64,000 nucleotides of DNA, from contig NZ_QBFD01000004.1 of assembly GCF_003335585.1 (NCBI RefSeq), forward strand, positions 103,250 to 167,249. Direction: 5' to 3'. Under the pieces are notes generated by a model that was given only the letters and a program-made list of their open reading frames with translations, searched no databases and was not told the origin of the DNA. Shown one piece after another: positions 1 to 8,559 of the stretch. The DNA comes from Sulfitobacter sp. DFL-14. GTDB taxonomy: Bacteria; Pseudomonadota; Alphaproteobacteria; Rhodobacterales; Rhodobacteraceae. The position numbers and the translations under genes are program-made. Numbering within the stretch: the first letter of the stretch is position 1; the number at the start of each line of letters is the position of its first letter.

Positions 1-292
1 TCTCGATGAAATACTGCAATTCGTCGACAGTATAGGCCGTGTTCAGCGGCAGAAAGATCAACCCCGCCTGTGCGCAGGCGGCATAGAGCGCCAGCGCTTC
101 CGGCGATTTCTCGATCTGGGCGGCGACGCGGTCGCCGGGCTTCAGCCCGATATCCCTGGTCACATGTGCAATGCGGGAACTGGTTTCGAGGAACTGCTGA
201 TGGCTGATTGTCTGCCCGTCCGGAAGATGCAGGAACGGCGTCATCTTTCCGGCGTGGATGCCAAAGAGACGATCATAGAGAGGGTTGGCCAT
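1..292 (-). CDS. matB: Malonyl-CoA synthetase (malonate--CoA ligase), N-terminal part
   Basis: The gene runs off the left edge, so only the first 97 residues are present. It begins MANPLYDRLFGIHAGKM and continues with the motifs LKPGDRVAAQIEKSPEAL and LFLPLNTAYTVDEL-like sequence (FLPLNTAYTVDELQYFIE seen), which is how MatB proteins of roseobacters start. The family activates malonate with ATP and CoA in the cytoplasm through an acyl-adenylate; the adenylation signature and catalytic lysine lie outside the window. The ATG is preceded by AAGGAAAAGG at a fitting distance. It is divergent from the dehydrogenase gene at 493, with 200 bases between them. Another acyl-CoA synthetase specificity cannot be excluded from this fragment. 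Confidence 0.8.
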   Translation of the reverse strand, partial: MANPLYDRLFGIHAGKMTPFLHLPDGQTISHQQFLETSSRIAHVTRDIGLKPGDRVAAQIEKSPEALALYAACAQAGLIFLPLNTAYTVDELQYFIE

Positions 293-492
293 CAGGTTAC
301 CTTTTCCTTTGGTTGGAAACGCGGTTTGCCTCACCAAAGATCGGGCGTTCTGTTTGTGGCGATGGCTGGCGGGTGGTTACACTATCCGTGCCCGTCGCGG
401 CAACCCGCTGCAAGCTTCAGTCCCGTTGTGCGCTTTGCCTTGCGCGCCAAGGGCGAATGTTCAAGATTGCGACGAAGTTTTGAAGGACAACC

Positions 493-1419
493 ATGACAGC
501 TGACGCCCAGACCCGTGACATTGCCATCATCGGTGCCGGTCTGATCGGGACAGCATGGGCCGCGCTGTTTGCACATCATGGGTTCAGGGTGCGGCTTTGG
601 GATCCTCACGCGGCGGCGCTGGACAAGGCCGTGGGTCAGATCCCCGGGTTGCTGGCACAACTTGCGCAAATCGGGGAAGTGAAAGGCGGGGCCGAATGGA
701 TCACCCGCTGCGACAGGCTTCATGATGCGGTCGCAGGTGCGGCGCTGATCCAGGAGAACGCGCCAGAGAACATTCCGCTGAAGCACGCGCTTCTGGCCGA
801 GATCGAAGAGGTCATGGCGGTGGAGGCCATCATCGCCTCCTCGACCTCGGCCTTGACCTGGTCGGAACTTGCACCGGGTTTGCGTGACCCGGCGCGGCTG
901 ATTACGGCGCATCCGTTCAACCCGCCGCACCTGATCCCGTTGGTGGAACTCTTTGGTGCCGATGACGCGCGTCTCGACAGGGCCGAGGCGATTTACCGCG
1001 CCGCCGACCGCATGCCGGTCAGGCTGCGCAAGGATGCCACCGGACATATTGCCAACAGGCTCGCCTCTGCCCTGTGGCGCGAGGCTGTCTTCATGGTGCA
1101 GGAAGGTATTGCGGATGTCGAAGCGATAGATGCGGCGCTTGTCAACGGACCGGGCCTGCGCTGGTCCGTGCTGGGCGCACATATGGCGTATCATCTTGGT
1201 GGCGGGGCGCAGGGCATGGCCGGATATCTGGCGCATCTCGGCCCCAGCCAGGAGCGCCGCTGGGCCGCGCTGGGGGCACCGGTTCTCAGCCCTGAGGTAT
1301 GCGCGGCGCTGATCGACGGCGTGGAAACTGCCGCAGGGGGGCGCGGCATTGCCGAGCTGGAGCAGGACCGCGATGCGGCGCTGATCGCCCTTCTGCGCGC
1401 CAGGGCGATGAAGGACTGA
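493..1419 (+). CDS. 3-hydroxyacyl-CoA dehydrogenase family protein (lambda-crystallin / carnitine dehydrogenase-like)
   Basis: This 308-residue NAD-dependent dehydrogenase has the single-unit fold of 3-hydroxyacyl-CoA dehydrogenases. The Rossmann motif GAGLIG is at residues 14-19, and an acidic residue in LWDPH (Asp37) fits NAD rather than NADP. QENAPE (88-93 region), SSTSA (about 116-120) and AHPFNPPHLIP (139-149) are the conserved catalytic blocks; His140 and Asn143 are the likely catalytic pair. The length matches L-gulonate 3-dehydrogenase/lambda-crystallin and the L-carnitine dehydrogenase branch rather than multifunctional FadB. It stands alone, divergent from matB and convergent (3-base gap) with the M24 peptidase gene. 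The substrate cannot be told from sequence. Confidence 0.85.
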   Translation: MTADAQTRDIAIIGAGLIGTAWAALFAHHGFRVRLWDPHAAALDKAVGQIPGLLAQLAQIGEVKGGAEWITRCDRLHDAVAGAALIQENAPENIPLKHALLAEIEEVMAVEAIIASSTSALTWSELAPGLRDPARLITAHPFNPPHLIPLVELFGADDARLDRAEAIYRAADRMPVRLRKDATGHIANRLASALWREAVFMVQEGIADVEAIDAALVNGPGLRWSVLGAHMAYHLGGGAQGMAGYLAHLGPSQERRWAALGAPVLSPEVCAALIDGVETAAGGRGIAELEQDRDAALIALLRARAMKD

Positions 1420-1422
1420 GGG

Positions 1423-2520
1423 TCAGCCGATCACCTGCGGTTCACGCGGCAACTGGGTGAGGGACCGGGCACCGTCTTCGGTGACCAGAACATCATCCTC
1501 GATGCGGACACCCAGCACACCGGGGCGATAAAGGCCCGGTTCGATGGTGATGACCATACCGGCCTCCAGCGGTGCATGGTTGCCTCGCATCAGTTGCGGC
1601 GCTTCATGGATGTCGAGCCCCAGTCCGTGGCCGAGCTTGTGCCGGATATCCGCCGCGAAACCCGCATCGCTCAGCGCCTGCTGTACGGCTGTGTCCAGCT
1701 CATGCGGGGTCACGCCGGGTGCTGTCATGTCACGGCCCAGGCGGTTTGCTTCTTGCACGGCCCCATAGAATGCGCGGTGTTGCTGCGGGATTTCCTCGCA
1801 GAAATAGGTGCGGGTGATGTCCGCGCTATAGCCGTTCAGGGTCGCGCCGAAGTCGAAAAGCAAGGTGTCACCGCGTTTCAGCCGACGGTCGGATGACGGC
1901 ACACCATGGCAATCCGCCGCCGCCGGACCGGCCAGCACGATCAGGTCGAATGCGGCCCCATCTGCCCCTCTTTCCAGCATATTGATCAGGAGCCTGGCGC
2001 GGATTTCCGTCTCTGTCAGCCCCGCGCCGATCTGTTTCAGGGTCGCGGCCAGCGCCTCTTCGCTGATCTGCACCGCCTTTTCGATGGCGGCGACTTCCGA
2101 GGCGTCCTTGTTCAGCCGCAGCGGCAGCAACATGTCTGTCCCGTCTTCCGGTGCCGTGCCAAAGGCGCGGGCAAGGGCAGCCGCCTCGAAATGGCGCATG
2201 CGACCTCCCTCTACCGCGAGGCGGGTCAGCCCGGTTTGCCGCGCAAGCTGGGCCAGCGCATCGGCATAGCCGTCGGCATCCTGCCAAAAGACGGTCCGGG
2301 CCTGCGGCATCCGGGCTGTCCACATGTCCTTTTCCAGCGCGGGAATTGCGGCGTGAACCTCGCCTGCCGCCGTGACGATCAGGATCGTGGGCCGTTCCAT
2401 CAGGCCCAGCCGCACGCCGGTCAGGTAGAAAAAGTTCGGACCCGGCACCATTGCAATGGCCGGACAGTCATGGCGTTGCAATATGGCGGCGAGTTTGTGA
2501 ATCCGGGCGTCAAAGTTCAT
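1423..2520 (-). CDS. M24 family metallopeptidase (Xaa-Pro peptidase-like)
   Basis: The 365-residue protein has an N-terminal creatinase-like domain (about 1-130) and a pita-bread M24 domain (about 140-360). The five expected metal ligands are all visible: Asp223 in FDFGA, Asp234 in SADITRTY, His298 in HGLGLDIHE, Glu327 in ITIEPGLY and Glu341 in RIEDDVL. It is therefore probably an active two-metal hydrolase of the Xaa-Pro aminopeptidase/dipeptidase group acting in the cytoplasm. Creatinase or a related hydrolase is possible. The 201 bases between it and pobA hold no convincing gene. A peptide-type ABC importer is encoded 2.5 kb downstream, which makes a peptide substrate plausible but unproven. 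Confidence 0.85.
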   Translation of the reverse strand: MNFDARIHKLAAILQRHDCPAIAMVPGPNFFYLTGVRLGLMERPTILIVTAAGEVHAAIPALEKDMWTARMPQARTVFWQDADGYADALAQLARQTGLTRLAVEGGRMRHFEAAALARAFGTAPEDGTDMLLPLRLNKDASEVAAIEKAVQISEEALAATLKQIGAGLTETEIRARLLINMLERGADGAAFDLIVLAGPAAADCHGVPSSDRRLKRGDTLLFDFGATLNGYSADITRTYFCEEIPQQHRAFYGAVQEANRLGRDMTAPGVTPHELDTAVQQALSDAGFAADIRHKLGHGLGLDIHEAPQLMRGNHAPLEAGMVITIEPGLYRPGVLGVRIEDDVLVTEDGARSLTQLPREPQVIG

Positions 2521-2690
2521 CGGGGCTTCCGTGGATCAGGATGTTCGGTGCTATGCGCCCGAGCCTCGCGTATCTTGAAACGGATGCCAAGCCCTGTAAC
2601 GGGATTGCTTGCGTCGCGTCCGAACGCCGGGGGGTCAGGGACAGCGCGGCGGAGATCCGGCAAAGGGCCTGTTTGATGTGAGATGCCAAG

Positions 2691-2716
2691 CGGGGCGCTT
2701 GTGGCGGCCCGCCCCG
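2691..2716 (-). terminator. GC-rich hairpin after pobA
   Basis: CGGGGCG at 2691-2697 pairs with CGCCCCG at 2710-2716, 5 bases past the pobA stop codon. There is no T-run after it on the minus strand, so it may be a weak terminator or an RNA 3' end stabiliser. Confidence 0.4.
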
Positions 2717-2721
2717 TTGGA

Positions 2722-3906
2722 TCAGTCGAGCGGCAGGCCGACGTAGTTTTCGGCAATGGCGCGTGATGCGGCCTCAGAACTGCGCAGATAGTCGAACTCG
2801 GCCCGCTGCATGCGTTTTTCGAACTCCGAATTCTCGGGGAACTGGTGCATCAGCGTGGACAGCTGCCAGGAGAACCGTTCGACCTTCCATACCCGCCGCA
2901 GCACGGTTTCGGAGTAGCTGTCGATGAGACTGTCGTTGTTGTCCTTGTAATGTGCCACCAGCGCGCGGTGCAGGATGCGTACATCGGCAGCGGCAAGGTT
3001 CAGGCCCTTGGCACCGGTCGGCGGCACGATATGGGCGGAATCGCCAGCCAGGAACAGATTGCCATAGCGCATCGGTTCAGCCACGAAAGACCGCAGCGGC
3101 GCGATGCTTTTCTCGAATGACGGGCCGGTTCGCAGGTTAGCTGCGGTTTCCGGGCCAAGGCGCGTGGCGAATTCCTCCCAGAAGCGGTCATCGGACCATT
3201 GCGCCACATCGTCGTTCACATCGCATTGAATGTAGTACCGGCTCCGGGTGTTGGACCGCATGGAGGCCAGCGCGAAGCCGCGTTCGTGGTTGGCATAGAT
3301 CAGTTCATGCGCGAGTGGCGGCTTTTCCACCAGAATGCCCAGCCAGCCAAAGGGATAGACCCGCTCGAACGTTTTCAGCACGTCAGCCGGGATCGCCTGG
3401 CGGGAGACACCATGAAATCCGTCACAGCCTGCGATATAGTCACATTCGACAACAATTTTGGCGCCGTCATGGGTGAAATGGACAGAAGGTTGGTCAGACT
3501 TGAGGTCGGTCGGCACCACGTCATCGACATTGAAAAAGAACTGTTGCCCCTCGGCCGTGCGTTTGTCGAACAGGTCCTTGGTCATTTCGGTCTGGCCATA
3601 GACCATCACCGACTTGCCCGTCAGCCCGGCCAGGTCGATCCGGTGCCGGTCGCCGTCAAAAGCCAGCTCAAAGCCGTCGTGCGGCAGCCCTTCGCGGTGC
3701 AGGCGGTCGGCGGCACCGGCTTCTTCCAGCGCATGAACCGTACCTTGTTCCAGCACGCCGGCGCGGATGCGCCCTTCGATATAGGCGCGGTCCTTTCGGT
3801 CGAGCACGACAGTGTCGATCCCGGCATTGGCCAGAAGTTGCGACAACAACAGTCCGGCGGGACCGGAGCCAATGATACAGACGGATGTTTTGATGGTACG
3901 GGTCAT
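2722..3906 (-). CDS. pobA: 4-hydroxybenzoate 3-monooxygenase
   Basis: This is the FAD- and NAD(P)H-dependent hydroxylase that turns 4-hydroxybenzoate into protocatechuate for the beta-ketoadipate pathway. Its 394 residues equal the usual PobA length. The FAD fingerprint GSGPAG is at residues 13-18, followed by the PobA-specific RIRAGVLEQGTV block, AGCDGFHGVSRQ in the middle and GDSAHIVPPTGAKGLN near residue 290. The substrate-site segment RSRYYIQ and the C-terminal ENYVGLPL, with the tyrosine that matches Tyr385 of the Pseudomonas enzyme, are kept, so it should be functional. It is divergent from the AraC-type regulator gene, with a shared intergenic region of about 166 bases. Protocatechuate cleavage genes are not in the window. 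Confidence 0.95.
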   Translation of the reverse strand: MTRTIKTSVCIIGSGPAGLLLSQLLANAGIDTVVLDRKDRAYIEGRIRAGVLEQGTVHALEEAGAADRLHREGLPHDGFELAFDGDRHRIDLAGLTGKSVMVYGQTEMTKDLFDKRTAEGQQFFFNVDDVVPTDLKSDQPSVHFTHDGAKIVVECDYIAGCDGFHGVSRQAIPADVLKTFERVYPFGWLGILVEKPPLAHELIYANHERGFALASMRSNTRSRYYIQCDVNDDVAQWSDDRFWEEFATRLGPETAANLRTGPSFEKSIAPLRSFVAEPMRYGNLFLAGDSAHIVPPTGAKGLNLAAADVRILHRALVAHYKDNNDSLIDSYSETVLRRVWKVERFSWQLSTLMHQFPENSEFEKRMQRAEFDYLRSSEAASRAIAENYVGLPLD

Positions 3907-4072
3907 CGCGCGGCCTTTGTTGTTTCATCAAAAAGCCGATCAGGCGCGGCCTTATCCGGGCAATCATAACGCAAATCGCAGGGTGCCGAATGGACAGCAG
4001 CAACCAAATTTTGTACTATCCGATCATAATGGCGCTGATAGGGGCGGAAACGTCCCAGAAAAGGTAGTTTCC

Positions 4073-4960
4073 TTGCCAGATACCGTTCCGACATATGAAC
4101 TTTATGGTGAATATCTGGCAGGTACCCGCGCGGATCCGGTGCATCATGAGACTATCGTTGAACGCAGCATGAAACATGACTGGAATATCCGGCTGCACCG
4201 TCACTCCAGGCTTGCGCAGGTTTTCCTGTTCCAGACACCGGGCGTCTTCACACGCCTTGGCGATATGGATTTTCGCAGCGCCGGGCCGGTGATCCTGGTG
4301 GTCCCGCCGGGTCTGGCACATGGGTTCCGGTTTCCCCCGGACATCGAAGGCGATGTGATCAGCCTGCGACTTGCCCTGTTGGATGACGACAATATCGCGC
4401 GGATCCGACGGTTTGCCGATTCCGGTGGTGCGGTGCTGCCCGAACCGGACGCCCCCCATTTCGCGGTGATAGACATGCTGATGGGCCAGTTGCGCGAGGC
4501 CCTGCGCAACTTCGGGACCGGGCGCGCGGTCTTGCTTGAAACATTGATCCGTCTGATGCTGATCTATCTTGAGAGCGACCGGAGCGAAGCGCGTCCTCTA
4601 GGGACATTGCCTGCGCGGCAGGAACAGACATTGCATGAAAAGCAGGCGCAGGCATTTTGTGCGGCGGTCGAGGAACATTTTGCGAGTGCGATGACGCTTG
4701 GCGTCTATGCCCGCGAAATCGGAGTCTCGACCGCACATCTCAATCGCCTGTGCCGCCGCATCCTTGGCACGACCCCCAATTCAGTGATCCGCCAGCGCCG
4801 TCTGGTCGAGGCAAAGCATCTGCTGGAATTCACCCGTCATTCCATGGCTGACGTCGCCGCGCGCGCAGGCTTTGCCGATGCCGGCTATTTCAGTCGCACC
4901 TTCAAGTCAGACACCGGGCTGACGCCAGGCATGTACCGGAGGCAACAGGACAACGGTTAG
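4073..4960 (+). CDS. pobR: AraC-type transcriptional activator of pobA
   Basis: A regulator of about 295 residues with an N-terminal cupin-like sensing domain (HRHSRLAQVFLFQTPG near the start) and two C-terminal AraC helix-turn-helix units (REIGVSTAHLNRLCRR and MADVAARAGFADAGYFSRTF). Divergence from pobA and the N-terminal PTYELYGEY sequence match AraC-type PobR proteins, which activate pobA in response to 4-hydroxybenzoate. I chose the TTG at 4073 because it has AAAGG nine bases upstream and gives the family start (MPDTVPTYELYG). An in-frame ATG at 3812 would overlap pobA and add a non-homologous tail of about 87 residues. An ATG at 4169 would remove conserved sequence. Confidence 0.85.
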   Translation: MPDTVPTYELYGEYLAGTRADPVHHETIVERSMKHDWNIRLHRHSRLAQVFLFQTPGVFTRLGDMDFRSAGPVILVVPPGLAHGFRFPPDIEGDVISLRLALLDDDNIARIRRFADSGGAVLPEPDAPHFAVIDMLMGQLREALRNFGTGRAVLLETLIRLMLIYLESDRSEARPLGTLPARQEQTLHEKQAQAFCAAVEEHFASAMTLGVYAREIGVSTAHLNRLCRRILGTTPNSVIRQRRLVEAKHLLEFTRHSMADVAARAGFADAGYFSRTFKSDTGLTPGMYRRQQDNG

Positions 4961-5089
4961 CCGGAGTTCCACTGCCAAACCCAGTGCGGGGGCGGCAGAT
5001 GGCGGCCGCCGCGCTGCCCGCAGTTCGGGGTTGCCAATCAGACCTGTCTGGAAAACACTGTCGGAATAGAAAAATATTGGGAGTTCATA

Positions 5090-6670
5090 ATGACCAAGAC
5101 GCTTACACTGATGTCCACGGCATTGCTTTTGTCCACAACCGCGCTGGCCCAGGCAGAGACGCTGAGATGGGCGCGGTCCGGCGATGCGCTGACCCTCGAC
5201 CCGCATGCCCAGAACGAAGGGCCGACACATACGATCCGGCACCAGATTTACGAGCCGCTGCTCATCCGCGACACAACTGGCGCGTTCGAGCCTGCCCTGG
5301 CCACCGAATGGGCGCCCAAGGAGGACGATCCGAACGTCTGGGTCTTCAAGCTGCGCGAAGGGGTGAAGTTCCACGACGGCGCTGATTTCACGGCGGAGGA
5401 TGTCGTGTTCAGCTTTAATCGCGCCAAGACCGAGAATTCGGACATGAAAGAGCTGATCAACTCCATCACCGAGGTCCGCGCAGTGGACGATTACACTGTC
5501 GAGATGGTCACGGACGGGCCGAACCCGATCCTGCCGTCCAACCTGACCAACCTGTTTGTCATGGACAAGGACTGGACCGAGGCGAACAACACCGTTGATG
5601 TGCAGGACTTCGAGGGCGGCGAACTGACCTATGCCACCACCAGCACCAACGGCACCGGCCCCTACAAGCTGGTAAGCCGGGAGCAGGACGTAAAGACAGT
5701 CATGTCACTGAACGAGGACTACTGGGGCAAGGACCAGTTCCCGCTGGAAGTGACGGAAATTGTCTATACGCCGATCCAGAACGCCGCGACCCGCGTCGCC
5801 GCCCTGTTGTCGGGTGAGGTGGATTTCCTTCAGGATATGCCGGTGCAGGATCTTGAGCGCGTCAACAGCGCCGACGGCCTCGTGGTCAAGCAGGCCCCGC
5901 AGAACCGGGTGATCTTCTTTGGCATGAACATGGGTGCGGACGATATCGAGGCCGACAATGTCGAGGGCAAGAACCCGCTGGCCGACGTGCGCGTGCGCAA
6001 GGCGATGTCGATGGCGATCAACCGCGACGCCATCCAGCAGGTGGTGATGCGCGGGCAGTCCCAGCCCGCCGGCATGATCGCACCGCCCTTCGTCAACGGC
6101 TGGACCGAGGAAATGGACGCAGAATCCAAGACCGACATCGAAGGTGCCAAGGCATTGATGGAAGAGGCTGGCTATGCTGACGGTTTCTCGATCCGCCTCG
6201 ACTGCCCGAATGATCGCTATGTCAACGACGAGGCGATTTGCCAGGCTGCTGTCGGCATGTTGGGCCAGATTGGCGTCCGCGTTAATCTGGATGCCAAGCC
6301 CAAGGCACAGCACTTCCCGCTGATCACCGACAGCAAGACCGACTTTTACATGTTGGGCTGGGGTGTGCCGACCTACGATTCCGAATATATCTTCAACTTC
6401 CTGGTGCACGGGCGTGAAGGGGATATCGGGACCTGGAACGGCACCGGCTATGACAACGACGATCTGGATGCCAAGATCAAGAGCCTCGCCTCCAACACCG
6501 ATCTGGAAGCCCGGAACGCCGACATTGCGGAGATTTGGCGGGTTGTGCAGGACGAGACGCTCTACATCCCGATTCACCACCAGGTGTTGAACTGGGGCAT
6601 GGCGGACGGTGTCGGGATTGAGGTCGATCCCGAGGACCAGCCCAAGGTCAAGTATTTCACGATGAACTGA
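5090..6670 (+). CDS. ABC transporter substrate-binding protein, family 5 (peptide/nickel type), first copy
   Basis: A 526-residue periplasmic binding protein with a signal peptide at about 1-22 (cleavage near ALAQA/ET). LDPHAQNEG, YEPLLIRD, FKLREGVKFHDG and FTAEDVVFSF are the typical first-domain blocks of the SBP_bac_5 family (DppA/OppA), and NGTGPYKL is further on. It binds oligopeptides or a similar solute for the membrane complex encoded downstream. A GGGAG ribosome binding site precedes the ATG. The gene is followed by a hairpin and a strong terminator (6713-6743), so it is likely expressed more strongly than, or apart from, the rest of the cluster. It is clearly a paralogue of the gene at 6877. 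Confidence 0.92.
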   Translation: MTKTLTLMSTALLLSTTALAQAETLRWARSGDALTLDPHAQNEGPTHTIRHQIYEPLLIRDTTGAFEPALATEWAPKEDDPNVWVFKLREGVKFHDGADFTAEDVVFSFNRAKTENSDMKELINSITEVRAVDDYTVEMVTDGPNPILPSNLTNLFVMDKDWTEANNTVDVQDFEGGELTYATTSTNGTGPYKLVSREQDVKTVMSLNEDYWGKDQFPLEVTEIVYTPIQNAATRVAALLSGEVDFLQDMPVQDLERVNSADGLVVKQAPQNRVIFFGMNMGADDIEADNVEGKNPLADVRVRKAMSMAINRDAIQQVVMRGQSQPAGMIAPPFVNGWTEEMDAESKTDIEGAKALMEEAGYADGFSIRLDCPNDRYVNDEAICQAAVGMLGQIGVRVNLDAKPKAQHFPLITDSKTDFYMLGWGVPTYDSEYIFNFLVHGREGDIGTWNGTGYDNDDLDAKIKSLASNTDLEARNADIAEIWRVVQDETLYIPIHHQVLNWGMADGVGIEVDPEDQPKVKYFTMN

Positions 6671-6674
6671 ATAA

Positions 6675-6692
6675 AGCGTTTCTCGAAACGCT
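6675..6692. repeat. Perfect palindrome just after the first binding-protein gene
   Basis: AGCGTTTC and GAAACGCT face each other with 2 bases between, starting 4 bases after the stop codon. As RNA it would form a 7-base-pair stem with a 4-base loop. It lies 20 bases ahead of the main terminator and could protect the mRNA end. Confidence 0.6.
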
Positions 6693-6712
6693 ATAGCGTG
6701 ACAAACGACAAG

Positions 6713-6743
6713 AGGGGCGGTGCCAAGGTGCCGCCCCTTTTTT
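6713..6743 (+). terminator. Rho-independent terminator between the two binding-protein genes
   Basis: AGGGGCGG (6713-6720) pairs with CCGCCCCT (6731-6738), with further weak pairs inside, and the stem runs straight into a stretch of T residues ending at 6743. This is the clearest intrinsic terminator in the window. Confidence 0.85.
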
Positions 6744-6876
6744 GTGCCCCGTCTTTTGACATCGGGCGGGCGGGACTTGTCCCATGACACCTTTGTGAGC
6801 CCGGCAGGTTCCGATTGCTTCTGTCGTCGCAGCCGCTAGCCTGACTGTTGCCATCCATGCCCGAAAGGAACCCGCC

Positions 6877-8442
6877 ATGCTGAGACTGACCACGGCGCTT
6901 GCGCTTTGCCTGGGCATGGCTGCCCCCGCCATGGCCAAGGAATTCACCTGGGCCGAAACCACAGATCCGCAGACGATGGACCCCCATGCGGTCAATTCCG
7001 CCGCGGTGCTGGGTTTTCTCAACAACGTCTATGAGGGCCTTGTGCGCCGCAACAAGGAGATGGAGATCGAGCCTGCCCTGGCCACCTCATGGGAGCCCAT
7101 CGGCGCGGGCGATGGCTGGCGCTTTCACCTGCGGGAGGGCGTCAAGTTTCACGATGGCAGTGATTTCACGGCTGAGGACGTTTTGTTTTCCTACGAACGC
7201 GCCAGTTCCGAGCAGGCTGATACCTCAAGCTGGTTCGCGCCGGTGTCCGAGGTCAGGGTCGTCGATGATTATACCGTCGACATCATGACCACCTCGCCCA
7301 ATCCGATTTTTCCCGATAGCATCGCCAACTGGATGATTCTCGACAGTGGCTGGGCAACGGCGCATGATACGGCCCGCCCCGACAAGGAAAACGGCAACTT
7401 CGCGACGCTGAACACCAATGGCACCGGCGCCTTCCGCGTCACCGCGCGCGAACCGGGTCTGCGTACCGTGCTGGAACCCTTTGCCGGCTGGTGGGACGAG
7501 GCTGCGCATAACATCACCCGGGCGGAACTGACGCCGATCCAGAACCCGGCAACCGCCGTGGCGGCGCTTTTGTCGGGGGACATCGACTTTATCAACCCGG
7601 TGCCGATCCAGGATACTGAAAGGCTGAAGCAGAACCCGGATGTGAAAGTGATCCAGGGGATCGAGGCGCGGGTCATGATGCTGGGCTTCCCGCATGAGGC
7701 CGACAGGCTGAAATTCTCGACCGAAACGACGGATAAAAACCCCTTTGGCGATGTGCGGGTGCGCCAGGCGGTCGCCCATGCCATCAACGTGCCAGCCATT
7801 CTGCAAACCATCATGCGCGGCAATGCCGAGGAGGCCAGCCAATTGGTCAGCGCGGCGATGCGCGGCTATAGCGATGAACTGGCGCCCCGGCCGGTCTACA
7901 ATCCCGATCAGGCCCGCGCATTGCTGTCTGAGGCTGGCTACCCTGACGGCTTTTCCTTTGGGCTGAAATGCACCAATGACCGCTACCTGAACGACGAATC
8001 CGTCTGCCAGGCGGTCACCGGGATGCTGGCTCAGGTGGGGTTGAGGGCAACATTGGACGCGATGCCGGTGCAGAACTACTGGCCCGAACTGCGTGCCGAC
8101 AATTATGACATGTTCCTGCTGGGCTGGTCGCCGGGCACTTTCGACGCCGAACATCCGATCCGGTTCCTGGTTGCCACGCCGGACGAAGAAGCCAAACTGG
8201 GGTCATGGAACTTTGGCGGCTATTCCAGCGTGCGGGTGGACGAATTGCTGCCGCTGATCCAGTCCGAGATTGACGAGCCGAAACGGCAGGCGATGCTGGA
8301 CGAGGTCGCGGGGATCCTGCAGGAAGAAATGGCCTATGTGCCGCTTTATGTTCAGCCGCTGATCTGGGGCGCGCAGGCGAATGTCGAGCTGACCCAGCGG
8401 CCTGACAACTTCTTTATCCTGCGTTGGGTGACAGTGAACTGA
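6877..8442 (+). CDS. ABC transporter substrate-binding protein, family 5, second copy
   Basis: A 521-residue periplasmic binding protein with a signal peptide at about 1-20 (cleavage APAMA/KE). TMDPHAVNSA, FHLREGVKFHDG, FTAEDVLFSYERA and NGTGAFRVT match the first copy block by block, so the two genes come from a duplication or from related transporters. AAAGGA lies upstream of the ATG. It is the first gene after the terminator at 6713 and heads toward the permease and ATPase genes 117 bases further on. Peptides or modified amino acids are plausible ligands; the different sequences of the two copies suggest different specificities for one transporter. Confidence 0.92.
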   Translation: MLRLTTALALCLGMAAPAMAKEFTWAETTDPQTMDPHAVNSAAVLGFLNNVYEGLVRRNKEMEIEPALATSWEPIGAGDGWRFHLREGVKFHDGSDFTAEDVLFSYERASSEQADTSSWFAPVSEVRVVDDYTVDIMTTSPNPIFPDSIANWMILDSGWATAHDTARPDKENGNFATLNTNGTGAFRVTAREPGLRTVLEPFAGWWDEAAHNITRAELTPIQNPATAVAALLSGDIDFINPVPIQDTERLKQNPDVKVIQGIEARVMMLGFPHEADRLKFSTETTDKNPFGDVRVRQAVAHAINVPAILQTIMRGNAEEASQLVSAAMRGYSDELAPRPVYNPDQARALLSEAGYPDGFSFGLKCTNDRYLNDESVCQAVTGMLAQVGLRATLDAMPVQNYWPELRADNYDMFLLGWSPGTFDAEHPIRFLVATPDEEAKLGSWNFGGYSSVRVDELLPLIQSEIDEPKRQAMLDEVAGILQEEMAYVPLYVQPLIWGAQANVELTQRPDNFFILRWVTVN

Positions 8443-8559
8443 ACAGGCAGGGCCGGAATGTCGTCTTGCCAGACAGAGCGCGGTTGCGTATTCCGGCAAA
8501 TTCCCGGCTTCCGCCGTGTAATCCTTGACCTTCGGCTTCACAGATAGTCCACTCGATCA

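Noticed and set aside
2517..2756. A small minus-strand open frame between the M24 peptidase and pobA
   Set aside because: It overlaps the end of pobA, has no ribosome binding site and reads as Arg/Pro/Ser-rich sequence.
5705..6790. A 361-codon open frame on the minus strand
   Set aside because: It is antisense to the first binding-protein gene and runs through its terminator; no recognisable domain.
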